Part shown: one piece after another, positions 9,774-18,386 of the stretch
Position numbering within the stretch: the stretch's first letter is position 1
Layout of the letters: every line of letters begins with the position of its first letter
Notes under the pieces: model-generated
Database searches by the model: none
Seen by the model: the letters and a program-made list of their open reading frames with translations, nothing else
Told to the model about the DNA's origin: nothing
Position numbers and translations under genes: made by a program
Origin: Caldifarciminota bacterium UBA2202
Lineage (GTDB): Bacteria > Hydrothermota > 32-111
Direction of reading: 5' to 3'
Length of the DNA stretch: 64,000 nucleotides
Assembly: GCA_002327905.1 (NCBI GenBank)
Contig: DCUY01000067.1
Location: forward strand, 14,340 to 78,339

Positions 9774-10761
9774 TTGCTATTCCCATTGCTTTTCTTATTT
9801 TTCCTTCAATCTCATCAGCAACATCTTTATTCTCTTTTAGAAACAGTCGGATATTCTCTCTTCCCTGTCCGAGCTTGTTGTTACCGTATGCATACCATGC
9901 TCCTGTCTTTTCAATTATATTTAAATTGGAAGCCATATCCACAATTTCACCCTCTCTTGAGACTCCCTCTCCAAAATAAATAGAGACCTGAGCGCGCTTG
10001 AACGGCGGAGCGACTTTATTCTTTACTACTTTGACCTCAATGATGTTTCCTATCTCTTCCTCTCCTGATTTAATTGATGTCACTCTCCTCACTTCCATTC
10101 TTATTGAAGAGTGGAATTTCAATGCAAGACCACCGGGAGTTGTCATAGGATTTCCGAATATGACTCCGATTTTGTATCTTATCTGATTTATAAAGACCAC
10201 AGATGTCTTTGATCTGTTTATTACTGCCGTCAGTTTTCTTAAGGCCTGCGACATGAGTCTCGCCTGAAGCCCCATGTGCGAATCTCCCATGTCTCCTTCT
10301 ATTTCGGCCTTCGGAGTCAAAGCGGCGACAGAGTCGATGACAACAATATCCACACTGCCGCTTCTTACAAGCATTTCAGTAATCTCCAGAGCCTGCTCCC
10401 CTGTATCCGGCTGTGAAATATAAAGATTGTCAATGTCAACTCCGAGTTTCTGCGCATACTGCGGGTCAAGAGCATGTTCGGCATCAATGTATGCGGCTAT
10501 GCCTCCGGCTTTCTGCGCCTGAGCGGCTATCTGAAGAGCGAGAGTTGTTTTTCCGCTTGCTTCAGCTCCGTAGATTTCCACAATTCTTCCCCTCGGAACT
10601 CCGCCGATGCCTAATGCCGCGTCAATCGCAATAGAACCTGTGGAGATAATGTCTCCCGCCACATTCGGCCTCTCCCCCAATCTCATTACAGATCCTTTGC
10701 CATATTCTTTCTCGATCTGTTTGAGAGTGATTTCAAGTGATTTCATTTTGTTGTTATCCAT
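9736..10761 (-). CDS. recA: Recombinase RecA
   Basis: Strand-exchange ATPase for homologous recombination and DNA-damage signalling. The 341 residues match family length. The Walker A site reads GAEASGKTT (65-73), where GPESSGKTT is usual. Walker B is VVIDSVAAL, the loop motif [15 protein letters not shown] is present, and the L2 region follows [16 protein letters not shown]. The SD is AGGAGG just upstream of the ATG. It lies deep inside a long operon with no intergenic space for its own promoter and no LexA-box-like palindrome that I could see, so classical SOS control is not evident here. Confidence 0.98.
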   Translation of the reverse strand: MDNNKMKSLEITLKQIEKEYGKGSVMRLGERPNVAGDIISTGSIAIDAALGIGGVPRGRIVEIYGAEASGKTTLALQIAAQAQKAGGIAAYIDAEHALDPQYAQKLGVDIDNLYISQPDTGEQALEITEMLVRSGSVDIVVIDSVAALTPKAEIEGDMGDSHMGLQARLMSQALRKLTAVINRSKTSVVFINQIRYKIGVIFGNPMTTPGGLALKFHSSIRMEVRRVTSIKSGEEEIGNIIEVKVVKNKVAPPFKRAQVSIYFGEGVSREGEIVDMASNLNIIEKTGAWYAYGNNKLGQGRENIRLFLKENKDVADEIEGKIRKAMGIAIEDNKNRESKEK

Positions 10762-11328
10762 CTATACCTCCTGATTTTTTTCGAATAAAGAAACATACTG
10801 CGGCCCGTTCTCTGAAAACCGCGACTCATAAAGAGTTATTGAAGATATTTTATAAATCACAGAACCCGAGGAATCCGCTCTGCCTGAAACATACTCCTTC
10901 AAGGCGGATCCGCTCTCCTCATCCTTGATTCTTGCTATTGTTATATGAGGATTAAAGACTTTTCTGTCAAAATCTATATTTTTGTCTACAAGCCTTCCCC
11001 TTATGTCATTTGCCGTCTTCGCCAGTTCTTCCGTATTCACCAGAGCATAATAGAGAATTGAAGGAATATTATTCCTTGAAAAGAATGACATTCTGTCTCC
11101 GCGCACAGAAGATATTCCGAACGGCTGAGCCCTTATAATGCCTTCAAGGTTCGGAATCATTCTGTCCTCAACCTGCCCCAAGAATGCAATGGTTATATGC
11201 ATGTTTTCAGGCTTCACCCAGCTGATGCCCTGAAGCTGAAGATTGTTTTTCATTTTATGTTGCATCACCAAAAGTTCGTTTCTCAAATCTGTCGGAAGTT
11301 TGTATGCAATAAACAGACGTCTACTCAT
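10762..11328 (-). CDS. thpR: RNA 2',3'-cyclic phosphodiesterase (ThpR/LigT family)
   Basis: A 188-residue 2H phosphoesterase. Both catalytic HxTx motifs are present: HITIAFLG near residue 46 and HITIARIK near residue 127. The opening RRLFIAYKLP is typical of ThpR. The enzyme hydrolyses RNA 2',3'-cyclic phosphates; its in vivo role is unclear in most bacteria. It sits between cinA and recA, an arrangement (cinA-thpR-recA) seen in many genomes, and overlaps cinA by eight bases. Confidence 0.93.
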   Translation of the reverse strand: MSRRLFIAYKLPTDLRNELLVMQHKMKNNLQLQGISWVKPENMHITIAFLGQVEDRMIPNLEGIIRAQPFGISSVRGDRMSFFSRNNIPSILYYALVNTEELAKTANDIRGRLVDKNIDFDRKVFNPHITIARIKDEESGSALKEYVSGRADSSGSVIYKISSITLYESRFSENGPQYVSLFEKNQEV

Positions 11329-12514
11329 GTTGTACTCTCCTTAATAGGTTATATAAGGCTATTCCTGCGCTCTTCTCTCTGACAGAGTTCCTGTCTCCGG
11401 AGAATTCTTTTTTTACAGTCACAATCTTTTCTTTATAGCAGGTCGAAATATATACAAGTCCTGTGCGCTTTTCTTTTGTCTCTCCATTTGGTCCTGCAAT
11501 TCCTGTGACGGAGATTGATGCGTCAGTATTGAAGACACGGGTGACATTCATCGCCATTCTCTCTGAGACCTCTCTGCTCACTGCACCGTATTTTATAATG
11601 ACCTTATCCTCAATCTTAAGAATCTTCTCTTTAATTTCATTTGAATAGGCTATAATTCCTCCTTTGAACACTCTGCTGCTTCCCGGAATATCTGTGAGCA
11701 TTTTGCCTATCATGCCTCCGGTGCAGGATTCTGCAAGAGAGAGGGTCAATCTTTTTAATAAAAGAAGCTTCAGTAATTCCTCTTCAATTTTACAGCCGTA
11801 CGGTATTACATTTTTCTCCGCAAATTTTTCCTTTGCATATTCTATTAACTTCTTTTCTTTTGAAACGAGTGTGACACTTCCGTACGAAGGAAGGAAAGCA
11901 ATTTTATCAATGTCAGTCTTAGTAAATTTTTCCGAAAGAGCGAGAAATATTTGCGACTCATACATGTCAAAGAGCTTCACTCTGTATTCCGCCTTTTTTC
12001 CTCTCAATCGCAGATTTTTCGAAAGTCTGTTCTTCATAATCCAGTCCGCCTCTTCAGGCACTCCGGGGAGAAGATAAATATCCGTGTTTTTCTCCTTGAC
12101 AAACTGACATTGCGCAGTTCCTGACAAATTCTCAATTATCACTGCTCCTTCAATTTTCTGAGATTGATGCGAAAGAAGATAATCCGATTTATTTTTCATT
12201 CTTCTCTCCGCAATTTTTCTCAAACCGGGGTCATCCACAATTTTTCTTTTTAATGCCTTTGCAGTCCCTGCAATTGTCCTGTCGTCCGGAGTCGGGCCCA
12301 ATCCTCCTGTCACGATTATCACATTGGCTTTACAGATAAGCAATTTTAATGCTTCGGAAATCTCCTCTTCATTATCTCCGACCGAAATCTCCATTGAAAC
12401 ACGATAACCCATTTCAGTCAGCATGCGCCCTATTGATGAAGCATTTGTATTTACAGTCATTCCTTTTAGAAGCTCATCTCCAACAGAGAGTATTGCGGCA
12501 TTCAAAGTATCCAT
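11321..12514 (-). CDS. cinA: CinA family protein, nicotinamide-nucleotide amidohydrolase
   Basis: A 397-residue two-domain CinA. The N-terminal MoaB/COG1058 domain (1-~165) begins AAILSVGDELLKG and contains VTGGLGPTPDD. The C-terminal amidohydrolase domain contains LAESCTGGMIG and later SVTGIAGPNG. In the family the C-domain deamidates NMN to NaMN and the N-domain can act as an ADP-ribose pyrophosphatase. It overlaps pgpA by 13 bases and thpR by 8. Confidence 0.95.
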   Translation of the reverse strand: MDTLNAAILSVGDELLKGMTVNTNASSIGRMLTEMGYRVSMEISVGDNEEEISEALKLLICKANVIIVTGGLGPTPDDRTIAGTAKALKRKIVDDPGLRKIAERRMKNKSDYLLSHQSQKIEGAVIIENLSGTAQCQFVKEKNTDIYLLPGVPEEADWIMKNRLSKNLRLRGKKAEYRVKLFDMYESQIFLALSEKFTKTDIDKIAFLPSYGSVTLVSKEKKLIEYAKEKFAEKNVIPYGCKIEEELLKLLLLKRLTLSLAESCTGGMIGKMLTDIPGSSRVFKGGIIAYSNEIKEKILKIEDKVIIKYGAVSREVSERMAMNVTRVFNTDASISVTGIAGPNGETKEKRTGLVYISTCYKEKIVTVKKEFSGDRNSVREKSAGIALYNLLRRVQHE

Positions 12515-12942
12515 ATTACAATCCTCAAAAGGGCATTTGCGGCAATTCCCGAGATAATGTCATCCATTATGATCCCTGCAGTCCCTTTAATGTTCTCTGA
12601 TTTTCTTATGAAGAGAGGTTTCGCAATGTCCATATATCTGAAAAGAATAAACGCAGAGGCGAATATAAAAACCGAATGGGGCAAAAATAAAAGCGAAACA
12701 ATCATTCCAATAAGCTCGTCCGCCACAATTTTAGAATCATCTCCTTTGAAAGAACCCGCATACTCTATCGAAATGGAAGACAGAAGCAGAACATTTGAAA
12801 AGATCAGAAACATCTGAATATCGCCAAACCTCATAAAATAAGCAATGAGGCAGAAAAGGAGGGATACTATGGTTCCGCCGCCCTTAATATTGCCAATATA
12901 AAAACATGAAGCGATAATGTGATATATTTTTTTAAAAATCAT
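12502..12942 (-). CDS. pgpA: Phosphatidylglycerophosphatase A
   Basis: Removes phosphate from phosphatidylglycerophosphate to give phosphatidylglycerol at the inner membrane. The 146 residues carry the PgpA signatures KGGGTIVSLL near the N-terminus, SKIVADELIGM in the middle (catalytic acidic cluster) and IMDDIISGI near the C-terminus, between hydrophobic helices. It lies in the recA/cinA operon, a common neighbourhood for pgpA. Confidence 0.92.
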   Translation of the reverse strand: MIFKKIYHIIASCFYIGNIKGGGTIVSLLFCLIAYFMRFGDIQMFLIFSNVLLLSSISIEYAGSFKGDDSKIVADELIGMIVSLLFLPHSVFIFASAFILFRYMDIAKPLFIRKSENIKGTAGIIMDDIISGIAANALLRIVIWIL

Positions 12943-13670
12943 TTATACATCTCTGGAATTCTCTTCAATTCCCTGATGTCCTCTATCGAAAACAGATTTA
13001 AGTGGTTGAGAATGATTATTATCTTTTTTATTTTTCCATCTTTTATTCCTATTCCGGATACAAATGAAAGCAATTTTTCAGGAAGAAACGGCGGAATCTG
13101 TTTTATGTCAGTCTCTTTGAAGCGAGCAATTCCGACAAGATAATCCACATAGATTCCAACTCTGAGATCATCAATCTGAAGAATTATTATTGAACCGTCT
13201 TCTTTGCGGTCGTCTTTCATGCCGAATTTTTTTCTGAAATCAACAAGAGGAATAACTCCGTCCTTCATATTTGTTATTCCGAAAAACAGGTCGCTCTTCA
13301 CTCCGACATCCAATGGCTTCTTATATTTTATTATCTGCCTCACAAAATCACTGTCAATTGCATATTCTTCATTCTTAAGAAGAAATGTCACAAACTCTTT
13401 TACCGAATCAGCATCCTCTTTTTTTTCTTGAGACTGATTCATGCGCCGAATATCGGCAATTTCAGATTTTACCTGCGACATTTCAATTTTCTTTTCTGCC
13501 TTCACCGGCTCCTTATGCTCAAGATGCTCTGATTTCTCCTGTTTGGAAGCAATTTCAGGTTTGGACAGTTTCACTAAAGGTCCCTTTTCTTCAGACTTTT
13601 TAGGCTTGATCTTCTTGTCCGGTTTATCGTTCTGAAGAATATCCTGAAGGTCAATTTTCTTTTTCATCAT
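12939..13670 (-). CDS. cheW: CheW-domain protein with long charged N-terminal tail
   Basis: CheW couples chemoreceptors to CheA. The first ~95 residues are a Lys/Glu/Ser-rich, probably disordered tail. The CheW domain follows from about EFVTFLLKNEEYAIDSDFVRQ through GVIPLVDFRKKFGM and LRVGIYVDYLVGI. The tail makes it 243 residues against about 150 for plain CheW, so it may add a docking function. The start overlaps the preceding TPR gene by 20 bases. No CheA is in the window. Confidence 0.88.
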   Translation of the reverse strand: MMKKKIDLQDILQNDKPDKKIKPKKSEEKGPLVKLSKPEIASKQEKSEHLEHKEPVKAEKKIEMSQVKSEIADIRRMNQSQEKKEDADSVKEFVTFLLKNEEYAIDSDFVRQIIKYKKPLDVGVKSDLFFGITNMKDGVIPLVDFRKKFGMKDDRKEDGSIIILQIDDLRVGIYVDYLVGIARFKETDIKQIPPFLPEKLLSFVSGIGIKDGKIKKIIIILNHLNLFSIEDIRELKRIPEMYK

Positions 13671-14496
13671 TTTCTCCGGTTAATTCTTTTAGCTTTTCTT
13701 CCGCTTTCTGAGCCCATCTGTTGTATCTGTTCTTCTTTATAAGGTCATTAAGGGTCTTTATGCCCTTGTTTTCAAGGCCCGATTCAAAGAATGCTATTCC
13801 GAGATAATAATACGCCTCCATATGATTGGGTCCGAGCTCAATGGTCTTGCGGAAGAATTTTATCGCGTCATCATACATCTCCCTGTCTCTATAAATAAGT
13901 CCAAGGTAAAAATTTGCATATATCAGCGACATTTTATCGTCAGTAGTCTTTAATACTGAAGTAAGATGCTCAATAGCCTCTCCAAATATTCCTTTTTTGA
14001 AACACACATATCCCAGATTGTTTTTTGCTATTGCATTATCAGGGTCAATCTGAAGAACCTTCTGAAATATTGACATCGCATCATCATACCTCTCCTTGTG
14101 AAGATATGCCCATCCCAAAAGCCCGAGAGATTTCACATCATTCGGGGCAAGACTCATTGCTTTTTCAAGTATTTCGACAGCATCATCATACTGCTCGTCA
14201 ACCATGAAATTCCATCCCTTGTCTATATATGTTGTCAAATCAACAGGAGAAATTTTCATTGACTGCACAAATGACTGCAGGCCCTCTTTGTTTATATTCG
14301 GATTCTTTATTCTCTTTGCCAGCTGTTTTATCCTCCCGTCAGCATGTTTTATAAAAGCATTCATTGATAAAATCTGCTTATAGACTTCCATAAGCTCGTT
14401 TTTTATATGCTCCTCTCCGTATTTTCCGGTATCAATTACACTCTCTATTCTGTCGAGATGAGCATCAATTTCCTTTTTTGCATCAGTCCATTTCAT
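13651..14496 (-). CDS. TPR-repeat protein in chemosensory operon
   Basis: A 281-residue soluble protein with no signal peptide. About 95 helical residues come first, then at least four tetratricopeptide repeats with the usual W/G/Y/A/P spacing (GWNFMVDEQYDDAVEILEKA, GWAYLHKERYDDAMSIFQK, GYVCFKKGIFGEAIEHL, GLIYRDREMYDDAIKFFRK). TPRs mediate protein-protein contacts. Its position between cheB and cheW, with overlaps on both sides (14 and 20 bases), suggests a scaffold for the sensory complex. The partner is unknown. Confidence 0.85.
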   Translation of the reverse strand: MKWTDAKKEIDAHLDRIESVIDTGKYGEEHIKNELMEVYKQILSMNAFIKHADGRIKQLAKRIKNPNINKEGLQSFVQSMKISPVDLTTYIDKGWNFMVDEQYDDAVEILEKAMSLAPNDVKSLGLLGWAYLHKERYDDAMSIFQKVLQIDPDNAIAKNNLGYVCFKKGIFGEAIEHLTSVLKTTDDKMSLIYANFYLGLIYRDREMYDDAIKFFRKTIELGPNHMEAYYYLGIAFFESGLENKGIKTLNDLIKKNRYNRWAQKAEEKLKELTGENDEKEN

Positions 14497-15526
14497 CTGT
14501 CAGCTCCTCTATCTTTTCAGAGATTCTGTCTTTGTCCATTATAAAATCGACACTTCCCGTATCAATTGCGGCTTTCGGCATACCGAAGACTACTGATGAA
14601 TCTTTTGATTCCGCTATGTTTGTTCCGCCCATTTTTTTTATTATGAAGACTCCTTCAGAGCCGTCCTTCCCCATTCCTGTCAAAATGACTCCTATAATTC
14701 TTTTTCTGAAGTATCTCACTGCGGAGAGCATCATTATGTCAGCCGCAGGTTTGACGGAATGGTACGGAGGGTCATCCGACAAATGTACAATTCCGCTTTC
14801 ATCAAAAATCATGTGTTTGCCGCCCTGAGCGATAATACAGTCTCCGTTTTTCAAGCCGCAGTTTTCGTATGCTTCAAAAACATTCAAACCCGACATGGTG
14901 TTCAGTCTCTCGGAAAATGATTTTGTGAAACCGGCAGGCATGTGCTGGACAACTGCGACAGCAGCGTTCAGCTCCGGCTTTATGCGCGGTATTATCTCCA
15001 TAAGGGATTTCGGTCCGCCCGTTGAAGATGCTACAGCGACAAGATTGACTGCATTTGTCTCCTGCTTTGCCTTGCCGCCCACCCTCTCGGCTACTGCAGA
15101 AGAAGATTGAAATAGTCTGCTGATATTTGATTTCAAAGCGCATTGCATTTTTTGAAGTATTTCATCCCTCTTCTCCGTGATGTCCAAAGATATTGAACCT
15201 GACGGTTTTTCCACTATATCAAATGCTCCGAATTCAAGAGCTTTAAGAGCTATCTTGGAGCCTGCTTTTGAATACGCGCTCACTATGATTACAGGTACGG
15301 GCTTTATACGTAGAATCTGCTGAAGACTTATCAGTCCGTTTATCTTCGGCATTTCAATGTCAAGTGTCACAATATCAGGATCAAGAATCCTGAATTTTTC
15401 TATCGCCTCCGCTCCGTCTGCCGCTTCGCCCACTACCATGAATGCCTTGTCTGAATTGATTATGTCCTTCAATATCTGCCGCATCAACAATGAATCATCA
15501 ACGACAAGAACTCTGTTGATTTTCAA
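14483..15526 (-). CDS. cheB: Chemotaxis response regulator / protein-glutamate methylesterase CheB
   Basis: Demethylates and deamidates chemoreceptor glutamates. The receiver domain (1-~120) has the acidic pair VVDDS and phospho-acceptor D56 in TLDIEMP. The methylesterase domain (~160-347) has the triad S168 (ASSTGG), H195 (VQHMP) and an aspartate in TGMGKDG. All key residues are present, so it should be active. It overlaps cheD by four bases, with its start inside the end of cheD. Confidence 0.97.
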   Translation of the reverse strand: MKINRVLVVDDSLLMRQILKDIINSDKAFMVVGEAADGAEAIEKFRILDPDIVTLDIEMPKINGLISLQQILRIKPVPVIIVSAYSKAGSKIALKALEFGAFDIVEKPSGSISLDITEKRDEILQKMQCALKSNISRLFQSSSAVAERVGGKAKQETNAVNLVAVASSTGGPKSLMEIIPRIKPELNAAVAVVQHMPAGFTKSFSERLNTMSGLNVFEAYENCGLKNGDCIIAQGGKHMIFDESGIVHLSDDPPYHSVKPAADIMMLSAVRYFRKRIIGVILTGMGKDGSEGVFIIKKMGGTNIAESKDSSVVFGMPKAAIDTGSVDFIMDKDRISEKIEELTDEMD

Positions 15527-16002
15527 TATTGAATCTCCCCGAGTTTATATGATGTCACTTTAATCTTTCCTGTCTTAATTGTGAATTCGACCGACCTGCT
15601 GTAATCGCTCCCCGTGTCCTCAGCTGTCACAGGTATTCTGTTCTCTCTCAGCATTTTTTTTGCCATTTCAATATTTCTGTATCCTATTGATTCTTCAACA
15701 TTTTTTATAAAAATGGAGAACATGTTGGCCCCTCCGACTACTTTTGCCTCCATTCTGTATTTTCTTGCTCCAAGCTGTTCCATCTCCATAATTAGATTGG
15801 ACAGGCCAGTGTCGCAGTATTTGTACGGATTAAAGAAAGCCTTGGAAAATACTTTGCTCGGCAGCATAAAATGTATCATTCCTCCTATTTTTTTTTCTCT
15901 GTCAAAGAGAGTTACCGCAACGCAGGAGCCGAGTCCTATCGTTTTAAGCACATCCTCTTCAAATGCTACATTGGCGTCAGCTATTCTGATGTTAATAATC
16001 AA
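15523..16002 (-). CDS. cheD: Chemoreceptor glutamine deamidase CheD
   Basis: Deamidates receptor glutamines and can partner with CheC. The 159 residues contain the catalytic cysteine C27 in GLGSCV and histidine H44 in GGMIHFMLP, at the same positions as in well-studied CheD proteins. No CheC phosphatase is visible nearby. It overlaps cheR by 11 bases and cheB by 4. Confidence 0.95.
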   Translation of the reverse strand: MIINIRIADANVAFEEDVLKTIGLGSCVAVTLFDREKKIGGMIHFMLPSKVFSKAFFNPYKYCDTGLSNLIMEMEQLGARKYRMEAKVVGGANMFSIFIKNVEESIGYRNIEMAKKMLRENRIPVTAEDTGSDYSRSVEFTIKTGKIKVTSYKLGEIQY

Positions 16003-16795
16003 TTTTTCTAAAGACCCTTTCCTTTCTGTTTATTGTTTCAAACATGTCTTTTACATAGCCCGTAAGAATTTCGACTTTTCCGAGGACAAGATATCCGTTC
16101 TGCTTCAATATTTTATGAAAGTTTGATATAATGCTCTCCTGAAAATCCTTTGAAAAATATATCAGAATGTTTCTGCATATTATCAAATCAAATTTCCCCA
16201 TTGTAAGAAGGGAGTCGCTCTCCTTTATATCCATAATTATAAAATCCACATTTCTCTTTATATCTTCATCAAGAATGTAATGCTGTCCGCTCTTCTTAAA
16301 GTATCTCGCCACCTCAGAATGCTTCAGCTCCATAAAAGAGTAATCGCTGTAAATTCCTATTTTTGCCTTTTCAATGGCGTCTGCGTCAACATCTATCCCC
16401 ACTATTTCATAATCTCCGTCAGAGTTTCTGAAAAAATTCTTCAGTATCATTGAAAGAGTATACGGCTCTTCTCCTGTGGAGCATCCTGCGCTTAAAATGC
16501 GCACCTTCTGATTTTTCCGCACAATGTCTTTGAATATTACATCTCCAAGAAAATCAAATGTCTCTCTGTTTCTGAAAAATCTCGTCACATTTATTGTAAG
16601 AGTGTCTTTCAGCTTCATCATCTCAGCTTGATTGTACCGGAGATATTCAAGATACTCTCTGTAGCTCTTCTGGTCAGTATATCTCATTCTGACAGCTATT
16701 CTTCTCTTGAACGGCCTCTCTTTGTATAGGTTTCCGTCTATGCTGATATGCTTCTTTATATAATCAATAAGAAACTGATAATCATTGTCAACCAT
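15992..16795 (-). CDS. cheR: Chemotaxis protein methyltransferase CheR
   Basis: SAM-dependent methylation of receptor glutamates. The 267-residue protein has the N-terminal helical CheR domain (FKRRIAVRMR), then the SAM motif AGCSTGEEPYTLSMIL, GIDVD, and the active-site region ICRNILIYF. It lacks a C-terminal pentapeptide-binding TPR of its own, but TPR proteins flank it in the operon. It overlaps the upstream DUF4388-TPR gene by eight bases. Confidence 0.96.
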   Translation of the reverse strand: MVDNDYQFLIDYIKKHISIDGNLYKERPFKRRIAVRMRYTDQKSYREYLEYLRYNQAEMMKLKDTLTINVTRFFRNRETFDFLGDVIFKDIVRKNQKVRILSAGCSTGEEPYTLSMILKNFFRNSDGDYEIVGIDVDADAIEKAKIGIYSDYSFMELKHSEVARYFKKSGQHYILDEDIKRNVDFIIMDIKESDSLLTMGKFDLIICRNILIYFSKDFQESIISNFHKILKQNGYLVLGKVEILTGYVKDMFETINRKERVFRKIDY

Positions 16796-18386
16796 TTCTT
16801 ACGGTCTCCAGAGTGCGTTTCAAAATTTCATTGTCAGGCTGAAGTTCAAGAGCCTTTTCCCAATAAACCAAAGCATCCTGCTTTTTTCCCTTTCTATAGC
16901 GGAGATTTCCGATTTTATACAGTATGTCAAAATCCGCTTTTCCGATATTGACTATGTCTTCAAGCACTTGTTCCGCCGCGTCAAAATTCTTTTCATTGAA
17001 ATAATATTCCACTAAAGCTTTGAAAGGAACAGGGTCGGAATTTGAAGTCTCGACCGCTTTTTTAAACATACTCTCTGCGGACTCAATTTTTCCGCTTATT
17101 GTGTATATTTCTCCTAAATTGTAATAAACCTGCCATATTGTATTGTCCTGTTTTATAAGTGAAAAGAGAATATTTGTAGCTTCGCTCACCATTCCGTTTT
17201 CAAAATATACAAGCGCAAGAAAAAATGATGCGTATTTCAGGTTTTGGTCTATTTTTAACGCCATTTTAATTCTCTCTTCTGCCTCTGAGAAGAGATTCAT
17301 TTTGAATGAGAGTATTCCATAATTAGCAAGAATCTTGGCATTCTCAGGTTCGATCTTCAAAGCTCTCTCATAAAATTCATCCGCCCTTTCGTAATTATTC
17401 AGCCTCTCATAAGTGAGAGCTATATTGTTGAAAAGGGCGATATTTCCGATTCCAAGCTTCAAGAGCTCCTCAAAAGATTGAAGAGCCTTCTCATAGTCTT
17501 TCAATCTGAAGTAAATAAGCCCTATATAGAAATATGCTTTGATATTGGTTTTGTCTATCTGTATTATATGCCTGAATTCCCGCAGAGCCTCTTCATACAT
17601 TTCAGTCAGAAGAAATGCAAGCCCTAAATTGTGGTGCTCCTGCACTTTTGTCTGAATGTCTGTGGACATCTCTATCTGCTTCTCTTCTCCTGAATAAATG
17701 TATCCCACTTTCAGAAGAGTGTATATGGCCTTTCCCGTTTCATATCTTCCCAAAACTGATTTGTCAAAGATCTCTCTTATTGAGAGCCTGTTATTTACAA
17801 GAGAATAAATGTATCTCTCGTCATCCTCCTGAAGAGTCTTCTCATCCTTTATGCTCGTCTTTACCAGAATGGTCTTCTCATTCGGAAGTTCTTTCTCAAT
17901 TATCGACCACTCATCGATTTTTCTCGCCTCCTCAAGAAGTATATCATCCGCTTCAAGCTCCACAGTGATGGTTTCGGATACAGGCGGAATATCCGGTTCA
18001 AAATTGAAGAACCCGTCTTTCCATGTCAGAAGAGTGAATATTGAATCTATTATTTGTTTTTTTATTCTGTCCACCAAAATATCAAGAGTTATGTATCCCA
18101 TCTCTATAAGAAGGTCTCCAAGCCTTTTCAGCCCCTTCATCTCCTCTTGAGCCTCCAAAGCCTTCTCCAAATTCTCTTTTGAAATATCTCCGTACTTCAC
18201 AAGCAGATTGCCAAGCCTCTCTTCCCTGTTTACTATTGAGCAGTAAATAATCTTTCCGTCCCTGAAGAAAATATCACCAAAATTCTTCTTGTCGGAAACA
18301 CTCAAAACTCCGGTCTTCCTTCCTAAAGAAAGCAGTTGAATCACATCAGGAAGAGACGCCTCTTTGAGGTTTCCCCGTATGCTCAT
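16788..18386 (-). CDS. DUF4388 (PATAN-like) and TPR protein
   Basis: A 532-residue cytoplasmic protein. The N-terminus (IRGNLKEASLPDVIQLLSLGRKTG then DIFFRDGKIIYC) is the DUF4388 signature, a domain common in gliding/polarity systems of deltaproteobacteria and in other MglA-bearing bacteria. It is followed by a GSPII_E/MshEN-like helical segment (RLGNLLVKYGDISKENLEKAL, RLGDLLIEMGYIT) that repeats the PilB N-domain pattern. From about residue 245 there are eight or so TPRs. It begins immediately after the stop of the DnaA-like gene (TAAATG). Likely a scaffold of the MglA/Che module. Confidence 0.85.
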   Translation of the reverse strand: MSIRGNLKEASLPDVIQLLSLGRKTGVLSVSDKKNFGDIFFRDGKIIYCSIVNREERLGNLLVKYGDISKENLEKALEAQEEMKGLKRLGDLLIEMGYITLDILVDRIKKQIIDSIFTLLTWKDGFFNFEPDIPPVSETITVELEADDILLEEARKIDEWSIIEKELPNEKTILVKTSIKDEKTLQEDDERYIYSLVNNRLSIREIFDKSVLGRYETGKAIYTLLKVGYIYSGEEKQIEMSTDIQTKVQEHHNLGLAFLLTEMYEEALREFRHIIQIDKTNIKAYFYIGLIYFRLKDYEKALQSFEELLKLGIGNIALFNNIALTYERLNNYERADEFYERALKIEPENAKILANYGILSFKMNLFSEAEERIKMALKIDQNLKYASFFLALVYFENGMVSEATNILFSLIKQDNTIWQVYYNLGEIYTISGKIESAESMFKKAVETSNSDPVPFKALVEYYFNEKNFDAAEQVLEDIVNIGKADFDILYKIGNLRYRKGKKQDALVYWEKALELQPDNEILKRTLETVRNG

